Positions 33,381-42,861 are shown, counted from the stretch's first letter. The stretch is DNA of 64,000 nucleotides from CAWEBF01 sp963807235 (GCA_963807235.1 CAWEBF010000006.1:62001-126000), one strand, 5' to 3'. Program-made: numbers and translations. The notes: generated by a model not told the origin, from the sequence alone.

Positions 33381-36143
33381 TCACTCCTGCCGGAGCGCTG
33401 TCAGCGGATCGATGCGGACGGCTCGCCGCGCCGGGAGCCAGATGGAGAGGGCGGCCACGGAACCCAACACGACGACCACGGCGGCCAGCGTTGGCAAGTC
33501 GGTGTGCGTCACGCCGAACAGCAGTCCCGACAGTGACCGCCCCAGCGCCATCGCCAAGGCGAACCCGGCGGCGAGTCCGACCGCCACCAGGCGCATGCCC
33601 TGTCTCACGACGAGCTGGGTCACGGCGTGAGCACTGGCTCCGAGAGCCATGCGCACGCCGATCTCCCGCGTTCGCTGCGCCACGAGATAGGCCAGCACCC
33701 CATGTACGCCGACGGCCGCCAGCACCAGGGCCAGGCCAGCGAACAGGCCCAGCAGCAGCATCATGAACCGCTGTTCGCCCAGCGTGTTCGCGAGCGTTTC
33801 CTCCAGCGGCTCCAGCCCGAAGATGGGTAGCTGCGGATCGACCTCGCGGATTGCGGCGCGCACGGCCGGTGCGACCAGAACCGGATCGATCGTCGTCCTG
33901 ACCGCCAGCGCAAGCGAAAGCATCCTGGTCTTCGTCAGCGGCGCGTAGGCGCCGATCGGAGCCGCCTTGGCCACGCCGTGGAAGCGCTCGTTGCCGACGA
34001 TGCCCACGATCGTCCACTGCTGGCCCCAGAACCCGATTTTCTGCCCCAGCGGATCCCGGGTGCCGAAGAACCGGTCGGCGGTGGCCTGGTTGATCAGGAG
34101 CACGGGGTCTGACGACGACGTGTCGGCGTCGCGGAACACGCGTCCACGGACCAGAGGCACGCGCAGCGTACGGAAATACCCGGGCGAGACATGGCGCACC
34201 GACAGCTCCGGCCAATCCTCGGCCTCCGTCTCACGTCCGACGACGAAGAACGACTGTGTGAAGCCGGTATCCAGCGGGTGGTTGGCAGCCAGCGCCGCCG
34301 CGTCCACGCCGGGCAGGCGGCTCACACGCTCCAGCAGCGTCTGGACGAAGCGGTTGTAGGCGACGTAGTGCGGGCCCGCGTCGGGCGCAACCGCATACCG
34401 CACCGGCGATGCCTGGAACTCCACCTTCAGCACTCCGGTGACGTCGAATCCAGGGTCAGTGCGATTGAGGTTCCAGAAACTGCGTATCAACAGGCCGGCC
34501 CCGGTGAGCAGGACGACGGCAAGCGCCACCTCGACGACGACCAGCGATGACCGGAGGACACGCCCATCGCGGCCGATGGTGGCGCCGCGGGTATCTTCGG
34601 CCCGAAGGGCGGTCTGCACCTCCAGCCGCCGGGCCTGCGCCACTGGCAGCAGGCCGAACACGAGGCCGATCACCAGCGACACGCCGAGCGCCACGAGCAG
34701 CACGCCGGCATCGACGCTGACCGTCGTCAGCCGCGGGATATTGGCCGGCGCGACGAGCATCAGCGCGCGCAGCAGGCCGTACGCGAGCGGCACACCGAGC
34801 GCAGCGGCGCCGAGCGCCAGGAACACGTTCTCCACCAGGAACTGGCGCGCCAGCCGGGGCAGCTCAGCGCCGAGCGCGGTGCGGAGAGCCACCTCGCGCG
34901 CCCGCGAGGTGCCCCGCGCCAGCAGCAGATTGGCGACGTTGACGCAGGAGATCAGCAGGACCAGCGTGACCGCGGCCATCAGCACCGTCAGCGCGGTGCG
35001 CGTGCGCCCCATCACCACGTCGTCGAGCCGCTCCACGAAGGCGCCGCGGCCGGCGTTGTCGTCCAGATAGCGGCGTTCCAGGTCGGCCGCCGTTCGCACC
35101 ATCTCGTCGTGTGCCGAGGCCACCGTGGCGCCCGCCGCCAGCCGGCCCACCATCAGGAAGGCATGGTTGCCGCCGCGTGGAGCCCTGGTGGCATCCGCCT
35201 GCAGCGGCAGCCAGGCGTCCACCCGCGTCCGGGGGTCGCGATCGGCAAAGCCACGCGCGTAATCGGCCGCCGACAGAATCTGCAGCACGCCGAAATCGGC
35301 GGTGGGCGGCACCACGCCGATGATGGTCCGCTGGACGCCGTTCAACCGAATCTGCGCGCCGATCGCGGAGTCTGCGCGCGCGAAGAGCTGGTCCCACAGA
35401 CGATCGCTGATGATCGCGACGTTGGGACCTCCGGGCCGATCTTCCTCCGCGGTAAACACCCGCCCCGCGACGGTGGTGACGCCGAACAGCTGGAGCAGCT
35501 CCGGAGTGGCGCCGAGTACGGACAGCCGCCGTGGCTCACCGTCGTCCGGCACCAGGTTCACGTCGTCGGACGTGAAGGCGCCGACGCGATCCACCTGGCG
35601 GCTGAGCTGCCGGTAATCCACGAAGTCCGGAATCGAAGCGGGCTCGCGCGTGGTGCCGGTGTTGCGATCGGTCTCCCACATCAGCACCAGGCGCGCGAGC
35701 TCGGGGAACGGCACCGGGCGGAGCAGCACCGCCTGCACGACGCTGAAGATCGCCGTCGTCATGCCGATGCCAAGCGCCAGCGTCAGCAGCGCGGCGGCCG
35801 TGAAGCCGGGCGTGCGACGCAGCAGCCGCGAGGCGTAGCGGACGTCATTGGAAAAGTCGGCCAGCAGGTGTCCACCGCGCGAGGCGGGCTGCACCGGCGC
35901 CGCCGGACGCGGGCGATCGGCGGAACGAATGGCCCGTGCCAGTTCGGCGCTGCCCTGGATCTCCGAGAGCACCCGGCCCACGGCTTCGCTTTCGGACGCG
36001 CCGGCGGCACGCAGCTCGTCCACCTTGCTGGTCAGGTGCTGCGCCAGCTCCTCGACGATTTCGGCGTCCCGCACGGCGTCGCCCGTGATGTCGCCCAGCC
36101 GCTCGCGGACCAGGATGTGCCAGTTCATCGCGGGGTCAGGCAT
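33381..36143 (-). CDS. ADOP-type duplicated FtsX/MacB permease
   Basis: A 920-residue acidobacterial duplicated orphan permease. It has an N-terminal charged segment ('RLGDITGDAVRDAEIVEELA'). Two copies of a MacB-like unit follow, each with a periplasmic domain and FtsX helices ('TPGFTAAALLTLALGIGMTT', 'ALTVLMAAVTLVLLISCVNV', 'GDPLGQK'-type loops, 'LPARRAVRIDPLTALRQE' at the end). 'Orphan' because no MacB-type ATPase gene is adjacent. Function unknown; related permeases drive export or mechanotransmission. It overlaps the padR stop by 8 nt and is probably repressed by that regulator. Confidence 0.93.
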   Translation of the reverse strand: MPDPAMNWHILVRERLGDITGDAVRDAEIVEELAQHLTSKVDELRAAGASESEAVGRVLSEIQGSAELARAIRSADRPRPAAPVQPASRGGHLLADFSNDVRYASRLLRRTPGFTAAALLTLALGIGMTTAIFSVVQAVLLRPVPFPELARLVLMWETDRNTGTTREPASIPDFVDYRQLSRQVDRVGAFTSDDVNLVPDDGEPRRLSVLGATPELLQLFGVTTVAGRVFTAEEDRPGGPNVAIISDRLWDQLFARADSAIGAQIRLNGVQRTIIGVVPPTADFGVLQILSAADYARGFADRDPRTRVDAWLPLQADATRAPRGGNHAFLMVGRLAAGATVASAHDEMVRTAADLERRYLDDNAGRGAFVERLDDVVMGRTRTALTVLMAAVTLVLLISCVNVANLLLARGTSRAREVALRTALGAELPRLARQFLVENVFLALGAAALGVPLAYGLLRALMLVAPANIPRLTTVSVDAGVLLVALGVSLVIGLVFGLLPVAQARRLEVQTALRAEDTRGATIGRDGRVLRSSLVVVEVALAVVLLTGAGLLIRSFWNLNRTDPGFDVTGVLKVEFQASPVRYAVAPDAGPHYVAYNRFVQTLLERVSRLPGVDAAALAANHPLDTGFTQSFFVVGRETEAEDWPELSVRHVSPGYFRTLRVPLVRGRVFRDADTSSSDPVLLINQATADRFFGTRDPLGQKIGFWGQQWTIVGIVGNERFHGVAKAAPIGAYAPLTKTRMLSLALAVRTTIDPVLVAPAVRAAIREVDPQLPIFGLEPLEETLANTLGEQRFMMLLLGLFAGLALVLAAVGVHGVLAYLVAQRTREIGVRMALGASAHAVTQLVVRQGMRLVAVGLAAGFALAMALGRSLSGLLFGVTHTDLPTLAAVVVVLGSVAALSIWLPARRAVRIDPLTALRQE

Positions 36144-36480
36144 GACGGATGCGCGCCACTTTGTCGAGCGCGGCCACGAATTCGCCCCAGAAACTGCGCT
36201 GGCTCTTCAACACCTCACGCCCTTCGGCTGTGAGCTTGTAGAAGCGGCGGCGGCGTTCGCCGGCCTTCTCCACCCAACGGCCCTGGATCAGGCCGCGCTT
36301 CTCCAGGCGGTACAGCATCGGATACAGCGACGCCACCTGGAAGCTGATCGCGCCGTCCGAGCGCGTTTCGATCAACCGGCCGATCTCGTATCCGTGCCGC
36401 TGACGCTCTTCCAGAAGGGCCAGGATGAGGGTTTCGGCGCTCCCCTTCCTGACTTCGCGATCGAACACTTTTGATGGCAT
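36136..36480 (-). CDS. PadR-family transcriptional regulator
   Basis: A 114-residue winged-helix repressor of the acidobacterial PadR type that accompanies ADOP permeases. The helix-turn-helix/wing core is 'SAETLILALLEERQRHGYEI...GAISFQVASLYPMLYRLEKR' with the wing 'GERRRRFYKLTAEGREVL'. I start it at ATG 36480 (MPSKVFDREVRKG). A TTG 9 nt upstream lies inside the operator. It is probably autoregulated through the palindrome immediately upstream and controls the downstream permease. Confidence 0.93.
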   Translation of the reverse strand: MPSKVFDREVRKGSAETLILALLEERQRHGYEIGRLIETRSDGAISFQVASLYPMLYRLEKRGLIQGRWVEKAGERRRRFYKLTAEGREVLKSQRSFWGEFVAALDKVARIRHA

Positions 36481-36481
36481 A

Positions 36482-36508
36482 TGTCTCAATAATATATGTA
36501 TTGAGACA
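36482..36508. promoter_or_regulatory. PadR operator palindrome
   Basis: A perfect inverted repeat, TGTCTCAATA - 7 nt - TATTGAGACA, sits 2-28 nt upstream of the padR ATG. It is strikingly AT-rich against the surroundings. Position and symmetry fit a PadR dimer site that also covers the -10 region. Confidence 0.75.
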
Positions 36509-36520
36509 AGCGGACGTCAA

Positions 36521-36555
36521 CTTGGTCCTTGGTCCTTAGTGCTTGGTTCTTGGTC
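36521..36555. repeat. Heptanucleotide tandem array (CTTGGTC x5)
   Basis: Five units: CTTGGTC, CTTGGTC, CTTAGTG, CTTGGTT, CTTGGTC. The array lies 13 nt beyond the PadR operator, between padR and the CsbD-like gene. Confidence 0.85.
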
Positions 36556-36642
36556 CGTCCTGATGGATGAAGAGCTGCCGAAGCTCGGCCACGCGGATTT
36601 CGATAGGCGGGTTCTGCATGTTCCGCGCAGCCGAGCTTCCGG

Positions 36643-36846
36643 CTAGTGCTTGACGCGGTTGCCGAGATCCTTCAGCGCGTTCCCCACCTTTTCCTTGGCC
36701 TTCCCGACGCCATGCCGGACATCGCCCGCCAGCTCGTCAACCACGCCTTCGTCGTGCAACACGTCGTCGCCCGTGGCCTCGCCGACCTTCTGTTTCGCCT
36801 TGCCCTTTATCTGGTCGAACTTTCCTTGCACTTGATCCTTGTTCAT
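36643..36846 (-). CDS. CsbD-family stress protein
   Basis: A 67-residue hydrophilic protein with the CsbD hallmark 'NKDQVQGKFDQIKGKAKQKV' and a repeated 'VGKAKEKVGNALKD' at the C-terminus. Members are abundant general-stress proteins, predicted to be largely helical or disordered; biochemical function is unknown. The start is at ATG 36846; the longer open frame upstream does not look coding. Confidence 0.92.
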   Translation of the reverse strand: MNKDQVQGKFDQIKGKAKQKVGEATGDDVLHDEGVVDELAGDVRHGVGKAKEKVGNALKDLGNRVKH

Positions 36847-37063
36847 GACTTCACTCCCGGTGGGTTTGAGCTCCCGTTCGTTTCGCTGTCGCCATCGGCG
36901 CGGGCGAGAAGAACCATGTAAGCCTGTGAACGCAAGGATCGCGCCCGCCGCCAGCCGCCGGAGGCCGAGCTTCACTGAACTTCACGGTGAAACCGGCCGA
37001 TAAGCGAACTGACTTCGTACGGCGGAATGGCTAGCTGAGGCGCTGCGGGAACACCGAAGAACC

Positions 37064-38071
37064 ATGTCGAAAACGCTCAAGATCAAGCACGTCGGCCAGA
37101 TGGCCTGCCTGGCGCCGGTGGTCGCCGGCGGACTCGTCGGTGCGGCCGTTTCCGGATTTGCGACGCCGTTGGCGGCCGTGGCCTGGGGCGTGACGGCGGG
37201 CGGCGTGACCGCCTTCGTGGCCGCTCAGCTGCTCAGCGTCTGGGCCGGGCGCGTCATCGGCTCGTCGTTCGACACGGTGTCCAAGACGGCGCTCGACATC
37301 GCCGCCACGGTGGACCAGCGCCAGCGCCTGGCCAGCCAGCAGGCCACGGCGGCGGACGAAACCACGGCGGCCATGTCGCGGCTGGCCGCCTCGACCACCC
37401 ATTCCGCCGAGCAGGCCACCGACCTTGCCGTGGGGGCCAAGGAGGTCCTGCTGCTGGCCGACGAGGGCACGCGCACCGTGACGCAGACGCTGCGCAGCAT
37501 GAACAGCCTGAACGACAAGGTGAACGCCATCGCCCAGATGACGTCCCATCTGAACGAGCAGGCGTCGCAGATCGGCAGCATCACGAACATGGTCAGCGAG
37601 GTCGCGAGCCAGACGAATCTGCTGGCGCTCAACGCCGCCATCGAGGCCGCGCGCGCCGGGGCCCAGGGCCTGGGCTTCTCCGTGGTCGCCGCGGAGATTC
37701 GCAAGCTGGCGGATCAGACCACCACGTCCGCGGGCAAGATCAACACGCTCGTCAGCGGGATTCTGCAGACCATCGACGAAACGGTGAAAGCCACGGAGGA
37801 CGGCACCCAGAGCGTCGCCGAAAGCGTGGCGACGGCGAACCAGACCGTGCAGACCTTCATTGGCGTCCGCGACGCGATCAGCCGGGCGTCCGAAAGCACC
37901 CAGCACATCTCGGCGAACGCCCAGGAGCAGTCATTGGCCGTCAACAACGTGCTGCGCGCGATGACCGAGTTCGGCGGCAACGTGAAAGTGACGGCCGCGA
38001 CGATCGGTCAAGGGCGGGCACGGGCCGAAAGCCTTCAGCAGGCCGCCGCCGGCTTGGGCTCGCTGCTCTGA
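37064..38071 (+). CDS. Methyl-accepting chemotaxis-type signalling protein
   Basis: A 335-residue chemoreceptor-like protein with two N-terminal hydrophobic segments ('GQMACLAPVVAGGLVGAAVS', 'AVAWGVTAGGVTAFVAAQLL') and no sizeable sensor domain. The rest is an MCP coiled-coil hairpin with the near-invariant tip 'EVASQTNLLALNAAIEAARA' and 'FSVVAAEIRKLADQT'. It may report membrane state or interact with other receptors. No che genes are in the window. Confidence 0.88.
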   Translation: MSKTLKIKHVGQMACLAPVVAGGLVGAAVSGFATPLAAVAWGVTAGGVTAFVAAQLLSVWAGRVIGSSFDTVSKTALDIAATVDQRQRLASQQATAADETTAAMSRLAASTTHSAEQATDLAVGAKEVLLLADEGTRTVTQTLRSMNSLNDKVNAIAQMTSHLNEQASQIGSITNMVSEVASQTNLLALNAAIEAARAGAQGLGFSVVAAEIRKLADQTTTSAGKINTLVSGILQTIDETVKATEDGTQSVAESVATANQTVQTFIGVRDAISRASESTQHISANAQEQSLAVNNVLRAMTEFGGNVKVTAATIGQGRARAESLQQAAAGLGSLL

Positions 38072-38073
38072 TC

Positions 38074-38101
38074 GGCTCCAGGCTCCGGGCTCCAGGCGCC
38101 A
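38074..38101. repeat. Heptanucleotide tandem array (GGCTCCA x4)
   Basis: Four units, GGCTCCA, GGCTCCG, GGCTCCA and GGCGCCA, start 3 nt after the chemoreceptor stop codon. Confidence 0.8.
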
Positions 38102-38134
38102 GTCCCTCAGTCGCTCCCATGCATTCATGGCCTT

Positions 38135-38156
38135 GTGCGGAACTGCAGTTCCGCAC
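38135..38156. other. 22-bp perfect palindrome
   Basis: GTGCGGAACTG followed directly by its reverse complement, CAGTTCCGCAC, with no loop. It lies between two convergent genes and between two heptamer arrays. It could be a cruciform or terminator-like element, or a protein-binding site. Confidence 0.6.
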
Positions 38157-38160
38157 TGCG

Positions 38161-38195
38161 AGGCCTGTGGCCCGAAGCCTGTAGCCTGTAGCCCT
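38161..38195. repeat. Heptanucleotide tandem array (TAGCCTG x5)
   Basis: Five units: AGGCCTG, TGGCCCG, AAGCCTG, TAGCCTG, TAGCCCT. The last overlaps the stop codon of the small basic gene by 2 nt. Confidence 0.8.
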
Positions 38196-38451
38196 AGAGT
38201 TCTTTACGCGAGTAAGCGACGGACGTCCACCCCGCGCGGCGCAGCTGCGCGACCACCGCCGCGTGGCGCTGAAACGCATGCAGGCTGGCATCGAAGAGCT
38301 TGTTATACAGCTGCGAGCGCGCGCCCTGCGGCCGAACGGACACGCGGTACTGACGGCCCTTTCGTGCCACCTGGCAGGTCAACATCTGTCGGCCACGACA
38401 CAACACCCAATCGAGAAGGGGGCGCCTTGCACCCGGGCTTTTGCGCTTCAT
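38194..38451 (-). CDS. Small basic hypothetical protein
   Basis: An 85-residue, strongly basic protein ('MKRKSPGARRPLLDWVLCRG', 'VARKGRQYRVSVRPQGARS', 'AQLRRAGWTSVAYSRKEL'). The middle could be a small beta-sheet followed by a helix ('LYNKLFDASLHAFQRHAAVV'). I recognise no family. It has no signal peptide. It lies downstream of, and on the same strand as, the hybrid kinase gene, 115 nt after its repaired stop. Confidence 0.5.
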   Translation of the reverse strand: MKRKSPGARRPLLDWVLCRGRQMLTCQVARKGRQYRVSVRPQGARSQLYNKLFDASLHAFQRHAAVVAQLRRAGWTSVAYSRKEL

Positions 38452-38566
38452 GAGGAATCGACTCCTTCTATCGTCGCCAGAACGCGCGCGAATCGCGCGT
38501 TTCTCTATCGAGGCGACACGTCGTCGATTTGCAAAAGCGTAGCCAGTTGCACTGGCACTCCGATTG

Positions 38567-40967
38567 CTATTTGTGCCTGGCGGAGTGCAGCTTCTCGAGC
38601 AACCGCTCGAGATCGGGCAGGTTCACCGGCTTGGTCAGATGGCCGTCGCACCCGGCCTTGTGCGAGCGGGCCTTGTCGTCTTCCTGCCCCCATCCGGTCA
38701 GGGCCACGATGATCGCGGTGTTGCCCGGAAGGCAGGGCGCGAATCCTGCGCGTCGCCTCGTACCCATCCAAGCGGGGCATGCCGACGTCCATCAGCACGA
38801 CGTCGGGCCGATAGTGTTCAACCTGCTCGACGGCTTGCAGGCCGTCGCTGGCCGTTCGCACTTCATTGCCGAGCAACTCGAGCATCATCCCCATCGAAGT
38901 GGCCGAGTCGAGGTTGTCGTCGACCACCAGGATGCGGCGCCGCTCGCGAGACGACGCCACCGGCGGTGGAGCATCCACAGCGGGCTGGTGCGACTTAATC
39001 ACGGGAAGCATCACGGTAAAGGTGCTCCCCTGTCCCGGACCGGCGCTCGCGGCTGTCACCGTGCCGCCGTGCATCTTCACCAGGCCTTCCACGAGCGCCA
39101 GCCCGATGCCGAGCCCTTCCTTCGATCGCTCCAGGCGCGGATCGACCTGCGAGAACAGATCGAACACGGCCGGCAGATGCTTGGCGGCGATGCCGATTCC
39201 GTTGTCGCGCACGGAGACGAGCACGTGGTCCGCCTGGCGCACGACCTCCACCGCGATGCGCCCGCCACGGTTGGTGTACTTGGCGCTGTTGGAAAGCAGA
39301 TTGCTGAAGACCTGCGACAGACGCGTCAGATCACCGTCGACGTGTATGGGTTCGGATGGCATCGAGACCGACAGGGTGTGCCCGGCCGACTCGATGAGCG
39401 GACGGGCCGTCTCGACGGCACTGTGGACCACGTCGGCCAGCAGGAGCCGCGAACGTCGCAGCTCCATCCGGTTCCGGCTGATGCGCGAGACGTCCAGCAA
39501 GTCGTCCACCAGCCGCACCAGATGCGTGAGCTGCCGCTCCATCATCGCCTGGGCTCTCGCCACGGCCACCGAGTCGCCCTTCGCCAGCCGGATGACCTGG
39601 AGGCCGTTTGCCAGGGGCGCCAGCGGATTCCTGAGCTCGTGGGCCAGCACGGCAAGGAACTCGTCCTTCCGGCGATCCGCGGTCCTGAGCGCCTCCTCGA
39701 TCTGCTTGCGCTCCGTGATGTCGCGGGCGACTTTCGACGCGCCGATCACTTCCCCGTCGGGGTTTCGAACAGGTGAGATGGCGACGGACAGTTCGACGAG
39801 CCGTCCGCCTCGTGCCTGACGCATTGTCTCGAAGTGCTCTACCCGCTCGCCTCGCCTGATGCGTTCAATGATCGAGTGCTCTTCGTTGATGCGGTCGGGC
39901 GGGATGATCAGGTTGATGCTCTTTCCGATCGCCTCCTCGGGCGTATAGCCGAACACGCGCTCGGCCTCGCGATTCCACGACTGGATGATGCCGTCGAGCG
40001 TCTTGCTGATGATGATGTCCTGGGAGGACTCGACGATGGCCGCCAGCCGCGCCTGCGCCTCGAGCGTCTGCAGGCGCTCGTGGACGTCGCGAAACACGAG
40101 CACCGCGCCTACGACCTTTCCCGCGGCGTCGCGAATGGGCGCGGCGCTGTCGTCGATCGGCCACTCCTTGCCGTCGCGCGCCACCAGGACGGTATGGTTG
40201 GCAAGCCCTACGGTCTGGCCCTCTTTCAGGGCGCGCACCGCGGGATTCTCCACGGCCTGCCGGGTTCTCTGGTTGACGATGACGAAGACCTCCGGAAGCG
40301 GACGCCCGATTGCCTCGTGAAGGGTCCACCCGGTGAGCGACTCTGCGACGCCGTTCAAGAACGTGATGCGGCCGTCGGCATCGGTGCTGACCACGGCATC
40401 GCCGATGCTGGCCAGCGTGGTGCGGAACCGCTCGGATTCGGCCCGCAGCAGCTCCTCGGCGCGCCGCTGCGGCGTAATGTCCCGGAAGCTCCAGACGCGT
40501 CCGACGGGCCGGCCTTCGACCGACAGCAGCCGTGAAAACCGCTCGAAGACGCGGCCGTCGATCAGTTCGAGCAGGTCGTGGCTTTCGGGCGGTGACGCCG
40601 CATAGATTTCGCGCACGCGTTCGCGGAAGCGTTGCGGGTCGGCGAACCGGGCGGCCACGTCATCGACGATTGCGAGATGGGTGCCGCCCTGCACTGTCGT
40701 GTGGGGGACATCCCACATCGTGAGCAGTCTCTCGTTGAAGCTGCTGATGAGGCCGCCGCTGTCGGTGACCAGAATGCCGTCGGCCGTGGATTCGAGCGTC
40801 GCGTGGAGCATGGCCACCGAATGCGACAGCTCCACGGTCTTGAGCTCGAGCGCCTGATTGGCCTGGATCAGCTCCTGCTCGGCATGCTGCCGCTTCTCCA
40901 GGATCGCCTTGGCGTTCTGCAGCGCGACCGAGCGGAGGAGTTCTTCCTCGTTGTCAGGCGGTATCAT
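38567..40967 (-). CDS. Multi-PAS hybrid sensor histidine kinase (frameshifted in receiver)
   Basis: About 800 residues, cytoplasmic. A short coiled coil leads to three PAS domains (about 50-160, 180-290 and 310-430; 'ESTADGILVTDSGGLISSFN', 'ADGRITFLNGVAESLTGW', 'SQDIIISKTLDGIIQSWNRE'). Then HisKA ('VLAHELRNPLAPLANGLQVI' near 442), HATPase_c ('NLLSNSAKYTNRGG', 'DNGIGI', 'EGLGIGLALVEGL') and a receiver ('RRRILVVDDNLDSATSMGMM', 'DVVLMDVGMPRLDGYEA'). A one-base break near 38740 hides the receiver end, which in the next frame reads 'AIIVALTGWGQEDDKARS...DGHLTKPVNLPDL' and stops at 38567. The ATG overlaps the MetE-like stop (ATGA), an unusual partner. Confidence 0.85.
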
Positions 40968-42028
40968 CCGCGGCCTCCCAGCACGGCGTCCGCTAACGCC
41001 GTTCCAGCCACCCGGGCCCGAATCTTGGCAAATGCCGTGTCGCGGCTCGTGGACGTATCGTCGCAGAAGGGCGCGAATCCGCAGTCGTCGGTGGTGCCGA
41101 GCTGCTCCACTGGAATGAACTCGGCCGCTTCGAGTACCCGATCCCGGACTTCTTCAGGTGTCTCGATTCGGGGATCGATCGTCGCGATCACACCGACGAA
41201 CACCCGCTGGTGCGGCTTCAGATGGGCCCGGATGATCTTCAACACGCGAGCCCGGTCGGGCTCACCAGCCAACGACACGTAGAAACGTCCCGCGTTCAGC
41301 TCGAACAGGCTGGGCAGCAGCTCCGCGTAGTCCACGTCGGCGCTGTGAGTGGAATCGCAGTCGCCGCCGGGACAGGTGTGAATCCCGATGCGCTGCCGGT
41401 CTTCTGTCGAGAACCTGCCCAACGCGAGATTGTTCAGATCGATGAAGCTGTGGAGCAGCTGGCCCGAGGGATCGACCTTGATCGCCAGCCGGCCTTCGGT
41501 GAAATCGATCTGCACGTTGTACGCGCCCCGCTGCAGGCAACAGCGGACCTCCGCCTCGTGCTCGCGCAGCAGGTCCGATATGAACTGCTCGCGCGGGTAC
41601 GCGTCGATCTCCCGGTGGGGATACATCAGGCTCAACGCCGACGGCGAGATCACGGCTTGTTTCACGGGCACCGTGGCGTAGCGGAGCGCCGTCTCGAGAT
41701 AGGCGTCGGCGCGCCGCTGGTAGCGGAACGGTCCGCTCGCGAGCCGCGGCATCCGTCGTACGTGACCGGCCTCGAACGGGATCGGAAAGCCGTCCGGCTC
41801 CGCGTTCGGCAACCCATGGACCGAGTAGGTCCAGAAGTTGTGGTACTTGCGCTGCTCGCCGTCGGTAATGACGGGAGAACCCGTGGCCTCGAATCGCTCG
41901 ATCGTGTCGCGAATAGCCGCGTCGTACAACGGGTCGAGCTGCGGATCGGTCGCGCCGGCTCGGGCAATCGCCTGAAGCAACTCGAGCGGTCGGGGGATGC
42001 TCCCGATGGGTTCGGTTGGAATGCTCAT
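40964..42028 (-). CDS. Core-MetE-like (cobalamin-independent methionine synthase C-terminal) protein
   Basis: A 354-residue stand-alone catalytic half of the MetE family. The likely zinc ligands are His and Cys in 'RIGIHTCPGGDCDSTHS' and a late Cys in 'LGTTDDCGFAPF', as in methyltransferases that activate homocysteine or similar thiols. 'SIPTEPIGSIPRPLELLQAI' is the usual N-terminal strand. It lacks the folate-binding N-terminal half of full MetE. Proteins of this kind use methyl donors other than polyglutamylated folate, or unknown substrates. The stop overlaps the start of the downstream hybrid kinase by 4 nt. Confidence 0.82.
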   Translation of the reverse strand: MSIPTEPIGSIPRPLELLQAIARAGATDPQLDPLYDAAIRDTIERFEATGSPVITDGEQRKYHNFWTYSVHGLPNAEPDGFPIPFEAGHVRRMPRLASGPFRYQRRADAYLETALRYATVPVKQAVISPSALSLMYPHREIDAYPREQFISDLLREHEAEVRCCLQRGAYNVQIDFTEGRLAIKVDPSGQLLHSFIDLNNLALGRFSTEDRQRIGIHTCPGGDCDSTHSADVDYAELLPSLFELNAGRFYVSLAGEPDRARVLKIIRAHLKPHQRVFVGVIATIDPRIETPEEVRDRVLEAAEFIPVEQLGTTDDCGFAPFCDDTSTSRDTAFAKIRARVAGTALADAVLGGRG

Positions 42029-42184
42029 GAACGCCGTCGAGCCCGGGGAAACCGTAGAGCAGCATCATACCGTGCGCATCCGCGCTGCCGGGCTGCAACG
42101 GTTGAGTTAGCGACGGCCTCGACTGGCGGCACTTTTGCAGCTTTGGTAGATGCCCCCTCCATTGCTGAGACGAGGAGAAACGAC

Positions 42185-42823
42185 ATGTGGAATTTGAGTC
42201 GAGCTATTCGAACATTCGCACCGGCGATTCTCGTCGCCATCTCAGCCGCGGCGCTGAGCGGCCCCGCGCAAGCAGGCCAGGTCAGCGCTGTCAAGGACGG
42301 CTGGCTGGTGATGAAGGTCCACTCCGAAATGCTGGACGAGGGCGTGCTGGCCGGCAGCGACATCGACGTGGACGTGGATAAAGGCGTTGTGACCTTGCAG
42401 GGCACGGTGCCGAGCGAGGCCGCGCGCAGCCGCGCGATTGCCGTCGCCAAGGCGAACGACGGCGTCAAGAGTGTCGTCGACCAGTTGCGGATCGCACCGG
42501 CGACGCGCAGCGGGGCGGCAAAGGCGGGCGACAAGGTCGAGGGCGCCGCGGAGAAGACCGTGGACAAGACGGGCAGCGCGGCGAACAAGACCGGCCGCGC
42601 GATCGACGACGGCTGGATCAAGTCGAAGATCTACGCGCAGTACCTGGCCGACTGGAACACCGTGCTCGACGACAGCGACATCGACGTCGATGTCAAAGAC
42701 AACGTCGTGACGTTGAACGGCAGGGTGAAGTCCGCGGAGGCCAAGACCAAGGCCGTGGCCGTGGCAAAGGCGACCGACGGCGTGAAGTCCGTGAACGACA
42801 TGCTGAAAGTCGGCGCTCACTGA
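42185..42823 (+). CDS. Periplasmic protein with two BON domains
   Basis: A 212-residue exported protein. The signal peptide ends near 'AAALSGPAQAGQ'. Two BON (OsmY-like) domains follow, 'DIDVDVDKGVVTLQGTVPSE' and 'DIDVDVKDNVVTLNGRVKSA', each ending 'VKSVVDQL' or 'VKSVNDML'. They are linked by a Lys/Ala-rich stretch ('GDKVEGAAEKTVDKTGSAAN') like that of CsbD or LEA proteins. It is probably an envelope-stress protein. GAGGAG lies about 7 nt before the ATG. A strong stem-loop follows the stop. Confidence 0.9.
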   Translation: MWNLSRAIRTFAPAILVAISAAALSGPAQAGQVSAVKDGWLVMKVHSEMLDEGVLAGSDIDVDVDKGVVTLQGTVPSEAARSRAIAVAKANDGVKSVVDQLRIAPATRSGAAKAGDKVEGAAEKTVDKTGSAANKTGRAIDDGWIKSKIYAQYLADWNTVLDDSDIDVDVKDNVVTLNGRVKSAEAKTKAVAVAKATDGVKSVNDMLKVGAH

Positions 42824-42836
42824 CGATCGACCGGGC

Positions 42837-42861
42837 GGCGCGTCTCATTGAGAGACGCGCC
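42837..42861. terminator. Bidirectional terminator stem-loop
   Basis: GGCGCGTCTC - 5-nt loop - GAGACGCGCC, a perfect 10-bp GC-rich stem between the convergent BON and VOC genes, overlapping the last codons of the VOC gene. Confidence 0.7.
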
